DNA of 64,000 bases from Nautilus pompilius. Its lineage: Eukaryota; Mollusca; Cephalopoda; Nautilida; Nautilidae. Below, piece after piece: positions 12,701 through 25,387 of this stretch; the first letter of the stretch is position 1; the number at the start of each line of letters is the position of its first letter. A program made the translations under genes and the position numbers. The stretch lies in assembly GCA_018389105.1 (NCBI GenBank), contig JACATO010000968.1:1576501-1640500 (forward strand), read 5' to 3'. Under the pieces are notes generated by a model, which did not search any database, had not been told where the DNA came from, and was given only the letters and a program-made list of their open reading frames with translations.

Positions 12701-14550
12701 CAAAGGTGACATTTACCATGAGGAACTCGGGGTGCCATTCTGGGGAAAACGTGCTCTCTATATTAGGAATAGTCATTCCGTGACTGAAAATAAGCAGGGA
12801 AAATATGTATAAGGGGAACGATGAGTTCGTACTAAGTTTATTTACCTTCTGGATAAACTCAAGAGTTTGTCTGTCTATTCTGTTACTGATAAATCCCAGC
12901 AGTTTGCCCGAGTGCAGTGAATCATATTTTGTCTGAATGCTATTCTCTTCGTTACCCACACGTGCGCAGTAAAGATTCTGCGATGCAGTTACCTGTAATC
13001 GATACAGGAGTTGCGATTTGCTACCCGCACATGGCTCAAGTTATCTAACGAATCAAACCGCCATCATCACGAAGCCAGGTCAATTAATATTCCGATACGG
13101 ATGTGTAATAGTATGAATACTCCTTTCCTGGAAGGGAGACGTGTGTCTTGCAGGATCATCCGTGTAATGCAGAATCTACGCTCGATAACGGCAAAGCCAT
13201 AAAAATTATTGATGCGGATGCGCTAATTGAATAGTAAATGCTTCTGTATCCGCTGAGCCCGCCAGCTCTTGGTACGTTCGGTCCAGACTCCGCTATGGGG
13301 ATTTACGAGTGTATCTTTGCTAGTAGAGCAAGTGTGGCTGTTTAACAGCCTTCAACAGTTTCTTGTCTGGTTCGACCCTAACTTGGGAACAGGGGATGTG
13401 GTAAAACTGGATTGAAAGGGACAGGTGGCTGGAAGAGAAGGTCCAGTTCTGTGGACGGGTGGGTGGTGGAATGAAATTACTTATATATCTAAATCTTATA
13501 TAGGCTGTCAGTCTCTGGAGTTGCTGTATTTATACAAAAGTATGCGCGTCTATCGTTAATATCCTCCTGCGGCATTTGGTGGGAGGGAATCTTTCGGCTG
13601 ATCACGTGGAGTGAATGAACTGAGGTGACGTAGTGTACTTTCGTTGACACTATTTGTTAGACTTATCCGGTGAGAACACGCACGCAGCATTCAGGGATAA
13701 TTCCACATATTTATTATATGAATTATGCCCAGTTACGTATAGGAGGAAGGTAGGTGGGTAGGTTCATGCCCGGGGTGACCCCGACTGCTCTGTTAAGTTC
13801 GATTTTCAAAGCGGTCGTTCCACGATTTATCGTAAAATCTGTAAAGTTCTTGTGAACTTTTAGGGAAAAAAGGCGAATAAAGGTAATTTCAATATCTTGA
13901 ATACAGATACCTGCTCGATGATAGTAAAAAGCATGGAACAGATACAGAGTGTTCCCATTGCCAATGACACCGCCAGTCCATCGGTCCCGTTCTTCACCCG
14001 TTTCTGTTTTTATAGCTTACCAGCTGTCACAGCCCGAAAGTTCCACAAATTCGATTTAAAGTCACCTGTCGAGGACACCTGACAGTTTTTAAGGATCCGG
14101 GCCTCGATGAACTAAAAGTATGGCGTGGAAGAGAAATATTTCGTCTGCTAAAACCACGCTTTTAAATTAATAATAATAGAAAGAGAACAATACTGGAGCC
14201 GTTATGACAGCAACCATGTTGTCGTTTTTCTTTCTAAGGGACTTGTTCGTGACGTGGTCGCCTCTCCTCCATTTGGCCTTTAATCAACCGGAAGAGGGAC
14301 TAGCGCGATGTAAGCCGGAAAAAAATTATATCCAGGCTTAGGGAGGGAGAGAAACATGGAACCAATGGCATCCAATTCTTTTCCACATCTAGAATAGCTA
14401 ATCTATCGGGATACTTTACGATTATTCGGTATTTTAAAATTGTTTCTGTTGCAGTGACATGAATTCCACGTCTGGCCCATCCTCGTGTTGTGCAGCCCTG
14501 ATGTAGAGCTTCAATAATGAAGTCTTTGTGTGGCTGGGCATCCGGCTCTG
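9755..14550. other. Gene-poor stretch with unassigned open frames
   Basis: Several frames of 60-125 codons occur on both strands, for example minus 10126-10500, plus 12120-12431, minus 12313-12639 and minus 12636-12959. None shows a domain I recognise, nor a consistent exon structure. Overlapping frames on opposite strands at 12.1-12.9 kb suggest a decayed mobile element or chance. No tRNA or rRNA is visible. Confidence 0.4.
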
Positions 14551-14553
14551 TTC

Positions 14554-14930
14554 TGAACGTCGTACAGTATCATCACCACCATCATCATCTCGTACAGTAT
14601 CATCACCACCATCATCATCTCGTACAGATTCATCACCACCATCGTCATCTCGTACAGTATCATCATCACCATCATCATCTCGTACAGTATCATCACCACC
14701 ACCGTCATCTCGTACACTATCATCACCACCATCGTCATCTCGTACAGTATCATCACCACCATCATCATCTCGTACAGATTCATCACCACCACCGTCATCT
14801 CGTACACTATCATCACCACCATCGTCATCTCGTACAGTATCATCACCACCATCATCATCTCGTACAGATTCATCACCACCATCGTCATCCCGTACAGTAT
14901 CATCACCACCATCATCATCGTTATCATTAT
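14554..14930 (+). repeat. 30-bp minisatellite (about 12 units)
   Basis: The unit is CGTACAGTATCATCACCACC followed by ATCATCATCT, repeated about twelve times with few substitutions (GTAT/GATT/CTAT and CATCAT/CGTCAT variants). Because 30 is divisible by three, it leaves long open frames on both strands. One plus frame would read as a histidine-rich repeat (HHHHHHLVQY type), another as serine/proline-rich. No start context, splice signal or conserved flank supports translation, so I call it a minisatellite. Confidence 0.9.
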
Positions 14931-15500
14931 TTTCAGTTCGGAATTATCCTTCCCCTTAATGTGGCCAAAAAACAAAAGCTGATCGCTAGAACAATGAAAA
15001 AGAGAGGGACCACGTCTCTTTCTTCTGAATATAAAAGCGCATCACAGACACAGGTGGACGACAGGTGTCTTTCGGTTTGTTCTTTGTCTTTCTCGGTCAT
15101 CTTATCACCGTCGCTTTCCCTTAGGTAACAATATGTCGTAGCGCCATTTAACTTATTAAAAATATTTGATTTAAACCAAGTAACTACCGTTGAGGATGAC
15201 CATACAAGAAAGCGATTCGACAAACTCGCTGAAAGAAACGTTGCAGACTTTAAATAATAAACCACCGCTGAAGACGGATGCACTGGGCCGGACTGCGCAT
15301 CACGACGGTGCAACGCATCCCACTCTTATGAAACGAGTGATCGCAAGAAAAAGAAAATAATACATGCTTTTCCTCAAGTAAGTATTGCAGATTTTCGTTG
15401 GAGAGTTACAAAGGGAAATAACTTGCTGTCATTTTGTTAATATTAATTTGCTTTTATATATTTATTATATTTCATATAAAACGTTTTGTACTAACTGAAT
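14931..15500. other. Non-coding stretch, nothing recognised
   Basis: Flanking DNA between the 30-bp array and the CT/GT block. Only short unassigned open frames are present. Confidence 0.4.
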
Positions 15501-15504
15501 TTAA

Positions 15505-15733
15505 CACACACACTCTCTCTCTCTGTGTCTCCATCTCTCTGTGTGTCTTCATGTCTCTGTCTCTCCATCTCTCTGTGTGTCTTCATCTCTCTCTCTTTCT
15601 CCATCTCTCTCTGTGTGTGTGTGTGTGTGTCTTCATTCTCTCTCTCTTCATCTCTCTGTGTCTCCATCTCTCTGTGTGTGTGTGTCTCCATCTCTCGTGT
15701 GTCTTCATCTTTCTCTCTCTCTCTCTCTCTAAG
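15505..15733 (+). repeat. CT/GT-rich low-complexity block
   Basis: Irregular alternation of CTCTCTCTGTGTGTCTCCAT and CTTCAT segments. It produces overlapping spurious frames on both strands. Unlike the other CT-rich arrays, it contains no TGACGTCA. Confidence 0.9.
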
Positions 15734-16725
15734 CATTTAATTTTTTTTTAAATTAGATTCAAACCAAATTGAAAATCTTAAAAATATTTATTCTCGGAAA
15801 CTTTTATATTTATCCAGTAGATGGAACAATTTTTTTTTTTAGTGAAGGTTGCTAATATTCCGATATATTAAATCAGCGCTATTAAGTCTGTCTTTAACCA
15901 GTTAATTATCATTGTGCTAAGTTCGATCGCCGATTGCTCGCTCACCCGAACGAATGTCTGTTTAAATGATGCGATTTATCGCTGCTGTCATGACGCTAAG
16001 TATATCGGCTCGGCTCGCAAACAGCGGGATCCGAATTTATTTCTGATTTATTTGCGATGGCAAAAATACATTAGCGTTGGATTTTGTGATTCTTTACCCA
16101 ATAAACAGTAGCTGGAAAACGTCTGTTTGTTGCTTTCAGGGCGACTGAAAGGACAGCGAAGAGACGGGGGGGGGTGAAAGATAGGAAAGGACTTCAGCTC
16201 AGCTGTCGGTACGTAAACTGCAAGCGAGAAAGTTCCAAGGACAAAGCGAATTAAGGAATTAGTCTTTGTCAGCCCAACGGACCGGTATGGTTGGTTAACC
16301 GGACACTTAGAACGGTCTATGTCAGTTCGTTCGGTTAGCCAGAATCGAAGAATGGTTTTTATGTGCCAACGCCCTTACTGGAGTAGGCACGTGCTTAGCG
16401 TTATCCAAGCTTTTCATTGTTTGATCTACAAAAGAACGAAATCACTTTTGAAACACGTGCCTGTGTGTGTGTGTGTGTGGGTGGGGGGTAGCGAAAATCT
16501 ATATAGTTGGACTGTCTAAGAACCCTCGACCTGCGACCATTCCTTCTACGGTTTTAAAACTTAGTCGTAAAAATTTGGGCAGGTCGGACTGAATTCTCAG
16601 TAGCGCAGCCGGAACTGTGTGAAAGGGGGGGGATAAGGTTACAAACCAGAAACACCTGGCAGGAGAAGATGCTCTGATGCCAGAGGAACGCTGTTTTGAT
16701 GTTAATCGGTGTATCGCCCACACCC
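15734..16725. other. Non-coding stretch, nothing recognised
   Basis: AT-rich DNA with a T run near 15830, a G run near 16167 and a GT run at 16462-16480. No supported gene. Confidence 0.45.
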
Positions 16726-16726
16726 G

Positions 16727-17156
16727 CTCCCAAGGGCACGGACATATAACGGTTTCCGGTGGCGGGCATATTACATCGTAACCGGTGTATCCCGACCCAG
16801 TGTGCCGTCCTCCAAGAAGGCACGGACATATAACGGTTTCCGGTGGCGGGCATGTTACACCGTAACCGGTGTATCCCGACCGAGTGTGCCGTCTTCCAAG
16901 AAGGCACGGACATATATAACGGTTTCCGGTGGCGGGCATGTTACATCGTAACCGGTGTATTCCGACCGAGTGTGCCGTCTTCCAAGAAGGCACGGACATA
17001 TATAACTCTTTCCGGTGACGGGCATGTTACACCGTAACCGGTGTATTCCGACCGAGTGTGCCGTCCTCCAAGAAGGCACGGACATATATAACTGTTTCCG
17101 GTGGCGGGCATGTTACACCGTAACCGGTGTATTCCGACTGAGTGTGCCGTCTTCCA
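16727..17156 (+). repeat. 84-86-bp minisatellite (five units)
   Basis: The word GCACGGACATAT recurs at 16736, 16820, 16904, 16990 and 17076, giving periods of 84, 84, 86 and 86. The two longer periods come from an extra AT in GGACATATATAA. Each unit includes CGGTTTCCGGTGGCGGGCAT and CGTAACCGGTGTAT. Units are nearly identical, so the expansion is recent. Open frames on both strands through the array are repeat artefacts. Confidence 0.92.
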
Positions 17157-19600
17157 AAACGGTATCTCATCGAGGGAAAACCAAGTACAGGGAAAGGGTT
17201 TTCTTATGGAGTCCGAAATAAATAAATAAATACTTTTTTTTTTCTTTCAATTTTCTCTCTTGATGTAGTAAACTATCCTGGCGGCCCCTGATCATCCGAC
17301 GCCCACGTGATAAGCTCGTGTCCTTGTTTACTATGAGGTATTCCGCCGCCATTACAGACGCCTGGCTTTCCTCAAGTATTCCCAAGAGACGAGACGGTTC
17401 GAAAATGCAAGCAGTAGCAGCATCATCTCAGCTGCTCCGACAAATCGAATCGATACTCACTACAGAACACGACTCAGGCAGACACTTAACAACCATTCTT
17501 CGTTTCTGAATGAGACATTATTGCCGACGGTTTCTATGTCACTGATGTTGCCCCCTCCACACACACACACACACACCGGGGTCCGCCGCAAATAGATCTA
17601 CGGTCGTTCCTTCCCGAACCGGAGGAGAATAATAGAGCGGGCGGAGGAAATCGATATTTATCCTATATTAAACTTGCGCAGATTCTAGAATAACCGCCCC
17701 GAACAGACGGCGCACTACGGTTCTGTAATTTCTTTTTCTCTATGTTAACCTTAGCAGAGACGCTCAGTGGGCGGAGGATGGAGAGAAACGAGAGGGGTCA
17801 TGTCGGGGTCCGTGTTACCAGCCTTGGGCCATTCCACTTGGAGGAGGAGCAGGGGGGTCGGTCGGCACGGACGCGAGATGACCTGTCGGCTCTTGGTTAC
17901 CAGTGCGGATGCCATCTCTATCGTTATTGCAGCGTCAGCAGAAGTAACGAAAAACATTTTTAAATGCGCATTTTTACAACATCGCAAACTCCGGCAGAGT
18001 CACGCGCAGAAAGGCGGCTCGCTGCAACAGTACAGACTCGGCTGCCGTTTTCGATGTATTTCCCCAACCCTGACCCCTGACCTTTCATCCGGGCCAATGT
18101 CGCTTTGCTGTAACTGCGAGCCAGTCGTTGTAAACCTTCGAACAACGGTGTCGCAAAACTGTTCCATGAAGGCTGCCTCCAAATGTTCCATCTTGTTCTA
18201 GGGGAAAGTTGAATCGACAAGTCTTGAGCACCAAAGCTCCGCCGTATCCATGCCAACCTGCGGTTTCGGTGTTCCGAACTCTTCTCGTGTTCACGGTTCT
18301 CCCAGCCACTGAATCCAAAAGTTCGCAGGCAGAGCAGTGGGAATTGTCAGAAAATGGTAAGCAGATCAGGTAACCAGCTCGCCTTCCCTCCATCCATCCG
18401 AGCAGTAAAGCTAAGCCGCTTTAACCCTTAGCAATCCAAAAACTCCTGAAACTCTCATCGATTTTATTCTACAATCCAGGATCTATGCTACATTGATCTG
18501 CTTCGATTGCATTTGTTTCACCTGCGCCACTCAGCCCGCCTCCCGCTGGTCTCGGTCTGCAGGTCTGCAGCCTCTTATTCCAGACCTACATCGTCAGCAG
18601 CACCGTCTGCCGAACCGGGGTCGTCTTCCTCAGCCGTCTCTCTCTCTCTCTCTCTCTCTCTCCAAGCCCTGTTCTGTATACAAATACCAATAATGACTGT
18701 CAGACATTTTACTGTCCATGAGTGGGAATGCTAACGCTCGCTGGTCGCATCGGGCCAATCGCACAGCAAATCATTTGCATATTCAAAAGCGTGTCACGAT
18801 CTGTGTGTATGAGTGTGAGTGAGTGAGTGTGTGTGTGTAATGGTTTACAGAAAGCATTCTTAAGCTAGTCTACCGCTCATTTGTTTTGGCTCAGTTATGT
18901 TTCGTTACTTCTTCGGAGAGCGAACATTTAAATATCTATAATTAATTTTAATTTCCAGACACTATCTGTTTACATCAAATTATGAATGACACTCAGCTTA
19001 TGTCTGGAATTCTAAATTAACTAGATATTTAAATATTGGCTCTCGAAAGTAACGAAAAATAATAGTAAAAATTCTATGTACCTTACGAACATTTAGAGAT
19101 TCTATTTTGTCTCTAATATTCTAAATATAAATATTAATTTAAGAGTATTCTCTATTCTTCCACCATTGTATGTTACACTGATTTTCCCGGAGCTTCCCGA
19201 TTGGCTCGGGGGCCTCGTTGGCGCTTGCGTTAATTAGCCACGGAAGATGAATTTTGATGTCTCTTCAAACCGTAACATCGCCCCCACTCAACAATAACAT
19301 GTAACTAAAACTGATTAATCTGTAGTAAGTTCATGCATTTTACTCTTTGATTTGCTTCAGGCGGGAAAGGGCAGAAAAGATGAGGTCCTTAAACTGTCTT
19401 GCCTTTGGTCAGAACTGGGCACCAAGGAACGAGGCTGGCTAAATGTCGTTTCCAAAGCGAGATTAGATTATCGTTTTAAAGTCAGGTTATTTAAATCTTA
19501 TTCCCGTAAAATGTCGACCGGTGTTCCGGTCCTGTCGAGATAGGGAAGACGCCAGTGAGGGTGTGTTCCTTTCTGAACACCCACCCCGTTCAGTCAATAC
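17157..19600. other. Gene-poor stretch
   Basis: Contains a CA run near 17560-17575, a CT run at 18638-18661 and GTGA/GT runs near 18815-18838. Overlapping frames on both strands at 17.74-18.39 kb (up to 144 codons) have no recognised domain. An AT-rich block lies at 18.9-19.15 kb. Confidence 0.4.
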
Positions 19601-20425
19601 CGTTAAGAGTGCAAAGAGTTACGTAATAAAAACAACGATTCTTGAATAGATATTGACCAGGATAAACCAGCATCCGTGGTTGGGTACTTGCGACTCGTTT
19701 TGTAGTCGCTCTGAAAGAAAGGTCCGTGTCTCATTCAATCTTGGTGTTGTCTGGCTCGGAGAATTTTGGCCAGAGGTAGACAAGTCTGCGTTCAAGTTGC
19801 AGTAGTCGTTTGCCAGCTCAGTTAAATCGACCGCGTGTCGTGCCACTGCCCACCAGATCGTTCATCGTCTTCGCGCCATCTTCGGTTTACCTCTCCGCCT
19901 CCTGGCCCCAAATGAACTCCCGCCGGCAGCGTTAATAACTGGACAACTCTGGCATCCTCGAACAGCGACATTCGGATGGCAGTAATACCGTCTACGTACT
20001 TTTCTATAGCCGTAGAAATCAACTAACAGCCGACTGAACTCGTAGTCATAAAGGTTTCTTTGAGATGCAGGTTCTCCAGCTTCATGTCCACTTCATACAC
20101 CAGCCACCCTTGGGCTGGCTGAACCGGTTCTTAAAGTAGTCCGCTATTAAATCCAGTGCTTCATAACATGTAAACAGTTCTGTGCCACTCCGCCACACTT
20201 TTTGGTCAGTATCTCTGGGTGGCCATATTTTCCCCAGTCACCCCAGCACCCCAATTCATTAGCTCTCGCCTTAACCTTCCTTCAAAAGGGGGCCCAATGC
20301 TTCTTCCTTTTTCAAAGTTTCCAATGTTGCATCTGCAAGGGCTGCAATTTTCTGCAGTAGAGTCTGTAATGCCCCAGTTAGCTTTTCACTGTAGTTGAAT
20401 CGACCTGACCCCAAATAGAAAATCA
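19600..20425 (-). pseudogene. Unassigned decayed coding-like segment
   Basis: On the minus strand, from about 20425 down to about 20215, one frame reads like real protein: FYLGSGRFNYSEKLTGALQ, then a helical KIAALADATLETLKKEEALG, then ELMNWGAGVTGENMATQRY and a stop. A shifted frame continues with ELFTCYEALDLIADYFKNR and FSQPKGGW (about 20180-20100), and a further frame covers 19822-20022. The breaks suggest an inactivated gene or mobile-element ORF. I do not recognise the family. No splice sites explain the frame changes. Confidence 0.35.
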
Positions 20426-21320
20426 AATGTCTTCAGATAGAGAGATGCGGCCCTTCATCTCTCTCTCTTATTTCTGCTTTATTATGGTTAAAGGCTTCAT
20501 CCCCCTAACTCAGGAGTTTCAGAATTGCCTATTATACTGTGAAGGCTCCCGTCTTGGTGTTGGTGGGAGCGAGCTACCAGAGAACTTGAATCAGGGAAGA
20601 GTCTCAGTCACCGAAAAAGAGAAAACTGTTTTCTATTGGTCGGCCGTAAGCTCAGATCATGGACAGGATTGGTTGGCACACGATTCGTTGATTGGCTGAT
20701 ACACGGCGCTGTTTCTCTCTTATTCCAGTTCATGCCAGGTACAAGGGTTCTGTTTTTAAAATCTACGATAAACAAAATCGCCCCCCTTTTTTTTTGTCAG
20801 CTAACGACAGACATGTGACCTTCGTTTGTAGCTAAATAACCCTGACAAGGTCGAGAGACGTCTTGGAAATCCATCGCCATTTATGCTATAATCACTACAC
20901 CAGCTGACGTGGGGCCCCAGCGTATTCTTCGGTTACAACTCCTGCCTCCCGGTCGGTGAAGGTAAACCGGAAGTGGCCTAATTTTCTTTTTCTCAGCGCG
21001 GACAGCTCTGTTGTTCATCACGCAGGAAAAGGCCGTGGACTCGACCTTCACGTATTTCCAGGAGAGCGCGATTCCCCTAATTTACGGCAGCTATACCGCG
21101 CGTACTGAATAACGTACTAGAGAGAGACGACCGAGAATCACGGTGGGATGGGGGAGAGGAGAGGGTGCGATCCATCAACCCGCGAGAACACCGCCACACG
21201 ACGGAGGGTGCGGATAACAGCCGGGAAATCGTTCTCACATACACACACGCAGCCGTCAGAACAGTAAAGCTCTCCTTAGATTTGAAACGGATGAGACATT
21301 GGCAAAAGATGTTTTTATCT
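20426..21320. other. Non-coding stretch, nothing recognised
   Basis: Short open frames only (plus 20427-20699, plus 21165-21377). No RNA gene, repeat family or splice-bounded exon was recognised. Confidence 0.4.
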
Positions 21321-21324
21321 CCCG

Positions 21325-21857
21325 CTTTACTCCCCCCTCTCTGTACTGACGTTATATATCCCCCCTATCTTTACTGACGTCATATCTCCCCCCTCTCTGT
21401 ACTGACGTTCATCTCTCTCTCCTCTCTCTCCCACGTTCTCTCCTCCCCTCTCTGTACTGACGTTATATATCTCCCCCTATCTTTACTGACGTCATATCTC
21501 TCCCCATCTCTGTACTGACGTCATATCTCTCCCCCTTTCTGTACTGACGTCATCTCTCTCTCTCTCTCGCTCTCTCTCTCTCCTCTCTCTCTCTCCCCCT
21601 CTCTCTCCTCCCCTCTCTGTACTGACGTTATATATCTCCCCCTATCTTTACTGACGTCATAGCTCTCCCCATCTCTGTACTGACGTCATATCTCTCCCCT
21701 TTTCTGTACTGACGTCATCTCTCTCTCTCTCTCTCTCGTCTCTCTCTCTCTCTCTCTCTCCCCCCTCTTCTCTCCTCCCCTCTCTGTACTGACGTTATAT
21801 ATCCCCCCTATCTTTACTGACGTCATATCTCTCCCCCTTTCTGTACTGACGTCATCT

Positions 21858-21907
<50 letters not shown>

Positions 21908-22017
21908 TCCTCTCTCTCCGCCCCTCTCTGTCGGACGTTATATATCTCCCCCTATCTTTACTGACGTCATATCTCTCCCTTTCTGTACTGACGTCATCTC
22001 TCTCTCTCTCTCTCTTT
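21325..22017 (+). repeat. CT-rich array with TGACGTCA/TGACGTTA cores
   Basis: A higher-order array: blocks of about 200-250 bp each contain TGTACTGACGTTATATATC, then CTTTACTGACGTCATATCTC, then TGTACTGACGTCATCTCTC, then a long CT run. About three to four such blocks are seen. TGACGTTA breaks the palindrome, whereas the TGACGTCA copies keep it. It is the same theme as the 3.3-kb and 25.3-kb arrays but a distinct subfamily in spacing and spacers. Confidence 0.9.
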
Positions 22018-22840
22018 AAAGGACGATGAGAGACACATTTTCTTTATCCTCTTCTTTAATAACGCACCTTGTAGGCGCTAGGGCGATCGCCGGCCGTACA
22101 ATTAACTACAACACGGCCTTTCTGCTTTCGGTTTTAATTACACAAAACCAAGATTCGTAAACCGAATCTCCATTGAATTCTATCCCAATTATTATTTTTG
22201 AAAAGTTCGTCAAAACTCTGCTTCGGTGAAGCAGGCTGCCTTGGAAACAGCACGGCCCGCATCCATCAGCAGCTAGCAGGAGCAGGAAGTGTTGTCAGCT
22301 GTTTTGACGGGGATGGGTAAAACCCGAGAGAAAGAGGATGAAGGATGGGAAGCAGTGGTTTGTCATCTGATGACGGAAGCAATTCCGGTGTAGTTCTAAG
22401 AAAACAAAGCAAAATGCATATCGCAATTTCTTCCTTCTTCTGTCACAATCCAGATAAAAAGTCCACATTTCCGAAACATATCCAGAAATCGTCACGAGGC
22501 TGTCAGGGTAGATAAGCAAATAGATACAGCAGGTGAACCAAAATGGACGATGGTTAGGTATTACATCTTGTGACTCAGTTGTGTATATTTGAAGGTTGAG
22601 GCGATGGTAAATAATTATACAAAGAGTTAATTTTTTTAAAAAGAAAATAAGCTTTTATTCTTTCTTGAGAGCTAGTAGCAAACAAACTGTGGCCGTGCCG
22701 TGTATTCCCGTAGCTTGTACTTCTCTGTAGTGCGGTAAACGCATGCGCTATCGAAAGTAGTCCTTTAGTTTTTCAGTTTTAGTTAAGATGAGAACTTTGG
22801 TGTCGTGCTACTTATAGGAACTAGACGATTAGTTCGGTCA
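22018..22840. other. Non-coding stretch, nothing recognised
   Basis: AT-rich in the second half. A 74-codon minus frame at 22295-22519 has no recognised motif. Confidence 0.4.
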
Positions 22841-23560
22841 GTTTCCACCACTTTATCTATAGAACCAACCGCAGAACCTACGTTTCGAACATCTTTCTCT
22901 GTCGCCATCATCCGGGTGTAGTTTCGTAAAGAACTACCGTGGTGTGCGATAATATCAATTCGCAGTGGGCGTGGTTATATATAGTGCAAGAGGCTGGAGT
23001 TGATCTTTAGCATCAAAGTCATACACAAAAGAACTGACATAAACAAATCAGTTTGACTTTAGAGCATGATCCACTTGTCCATGGATGTACAGAGAAGAAA
23101 GAATGCATTGGCTTTGATGGACCTCTTTGTTTTACCAGAGTAGGAGACCGGCTGGAGAACTCGGTCCCGAATGGTCACATGGACAGATTCATCTTCGTTG
23201 ATCGTGATCAGCACGATTATAGAAGGGAGACGAGCCACGTGGTTCTGGACTCAGTACACTGAGTAAACCTAGTATTGGGGCAGTAAAAGCTGGGCACCCC
23301 TATTAAATAAGAGGGGGGGGAGTACTAACTAATCGAGAAGGTGCCCCGAAGCGTAACGGACTAAAGCGTTTTTCCATAAAGTAAATTTAAAAGGACCTGG
23401 AAATCAAACAGCTCGTGGGTTCGATATCATCCCCTGACTAGAGCACCATAATCGCCTACTGGAAATTATAGCCAGTCTTTCTCAGGACTACACATCCTAC
23501 TGATGACGACAGAGAAGGATTTCGAAACGTAGGATCCATTAGTTAGTTCTAATAACAAAG
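22841..23560. repeat. Inverted pair of a dispersed repeat
   Basis: At 22878-22912 the plus strand reads CCTACGTTTCGAACATCTTT followed by CTCTGTCGCCATCAT. At about 23502-23535 the reverse complement of nearly the same sequence occurs (TGATGACGACAGAGAAGGAT then TTCGAAACGTAGG). The copies are about 600 bp apart, so they are either element ends or two opposed insertions. A B-box-like GTGGGTTCGATATCATCCCC lies near 23417, suggesting a SINE-type body upstream of the right copy. The family is not identified. Confidence 0.55.
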
Positions 23561-25320
23561 CAGTAATCAACACCCGACCTAGCCGGCTGGTTTCCATTAA
23601 TTGTAGTTATTTTATTGTCTTCGTTAACCTCTTTTGCAGCAGCTGCTCCTTCTCAATGTGAGGAAGCCCGTTCACAAATCGACTACTTTGAAAATATGCG
23701 AAACTACGGTAAATTATTACCCACAGAATCGCTCTGGTGTCTGGAAGTTACTGTGGGCCACACAGATCCTCATCTTTAATTCTTTTTTGACGATAAGGAA
23801 AGCGTGACCATGTGAGGGGGCGACTAAGATGCTTAAAAGGCAGTGGAAATTATATTCTTTTTATGTGGACAAAGATTTTCATACAAAGAAAGTTACTAAC
23901 ACTAGCAGACATTCTAAAAGAGAGAAGTTTGGCTTCACCAAACTGCATACATTTAATACATATCTACATTTCCTCCGTTCGCTGTTATGATATTTTCTCA
24001 TTTGTGAAGGTGCTCATCTGTGGATACCTTAGTAATGTATTTTTATCTCGGTGTCCGCCTACTCTCTCTCTCTCTGTACGGATTTGTTTCGTCCTTATCC
24101 AACATCTTTCGGCAGGTAGCTGAATGTAGCCTTGGGTTCTCTGGCAGAAAACAGCAAAAGCTGGAGGCGTGAAAACCAAACTCCAGGAGATATTAGAGGA
24201 GGTGATCAACAATGACACCGGTGTATCTATCTATCTGCAGGAACGGTCGATCGTTTTCAGCTCGACAGTTAATTAGATCCGCTGAGCCCATTTACTTTCT
24301 CCGCCGCCATTAATATTTAGAAACACGATCGCCATCTCTCTTGAAATACCTGGCAGCTTCGCCAGCTTTCCACGTTAGCTGTCTACACACACGTTGTTGT
24401 TGTTGTTGTTGTTGTTGTTGGCGAGGAGAATTTTTGTCGTCATGGCAACGTTTTCACTGAGCGGATATTGGTGATAAGTGCGCGGACGTCCATCACTAAT
24501 ATCCGAAGAAGGATTTTAGCAGCAGAATCGTCTAAAACACGGAAACAGAATCCGGCATTTTAATTAATTAATTGACTATTTTTATGTCACCTTATATAAC
24601 TGACTGATGGAAGTCGTGGTTCGAGGATAGGGGTAAAAGAAAACCGGAGACATGGGAGATAACTCGGGAATCCGTCGATGTGCTACAATTTAGTTTCCTC
24701 CGCGATAGTGTAAACCAATTTAAGAATTGGTTAACCAGACAGTTCTTTTCCCCAAGCGGAGGTTTGTATATATTTCTTCGTTTTTATAACTAAGATAAAA
24801 TAAATCCAAACCCTTACTATAAGGGAAAATATCTACTAATGGTTGTGCTTGAATTATCTCCCATTTATCGTCGAAAGCAGGAGTAGATAATATCTGCAAA
24901 TTTTAACCTTTTCTATTTTTTTTCGTGTAGTTTTTTGGGATAACTGAACAAAAAGTTAAAATTAACTTCACTATTTGTATTCTGGCAGTTTAAGACCCTA
25001 ATTTTATACTTAAAAATGGTTCTATAAAGTAATGTATGCATTAATTACTGTAACGAACCACGATAGCCCCATTTTTTATAGTCATGCGCACCAAAAAAAA
25101 AACTCCGGGATAGTAACGGGTTAGTGGGTGGAGGGATCTCAGCAAATACCGATCACTCACCCATTTTCTACAGAGTAGTAAACAAACTTCAGATTCACTC
25201 TTGCTTTCTTAACATTTAAAAAAGCGGAAGAGGAGAATTCCCGTTATTTTTACTTTATTCATCGAACGTTACACAGGCTCGCGCTCGTCCAACGGCGGCA
25301 GAAAGAAGAACATCCACAGA
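23561..25320. other. Non-coding stretch with GTT repeat
   Basis: A GTT run lies at about 24394-24420. The 103-codon plus frame at 23812-24123 has no recognised domain. From about 24.5 to 25.2 kb the DNA is AT-rich. Confidence 0.45.
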
Positions 25321-25324
25321 TCCA

Positions 25325-25331
25325 TATCTCG

Positions 25332-25387
<56 letters not shown>

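Noticed and set aside
12106-12959. Gene suggested by clustered frames of 60-108 codons on both strands
   Set aside because: Frames overlap on opposite strands, have no recognised motif and no consistent splice sites.
14517-15128. 203-codon histidine-rich open frame
   Set aside because: It is produced by a 30-bp minisatellite. Overlapping open frames on both strands and lack of start or splice context point to non-coding DNA.
23500-23540. Functional hammerhead ribozyme
   Set aside because: TGATGA and GAAAC are present, but stem II cannot form and the flanking pairing has the wrong topology for a hammerhead.
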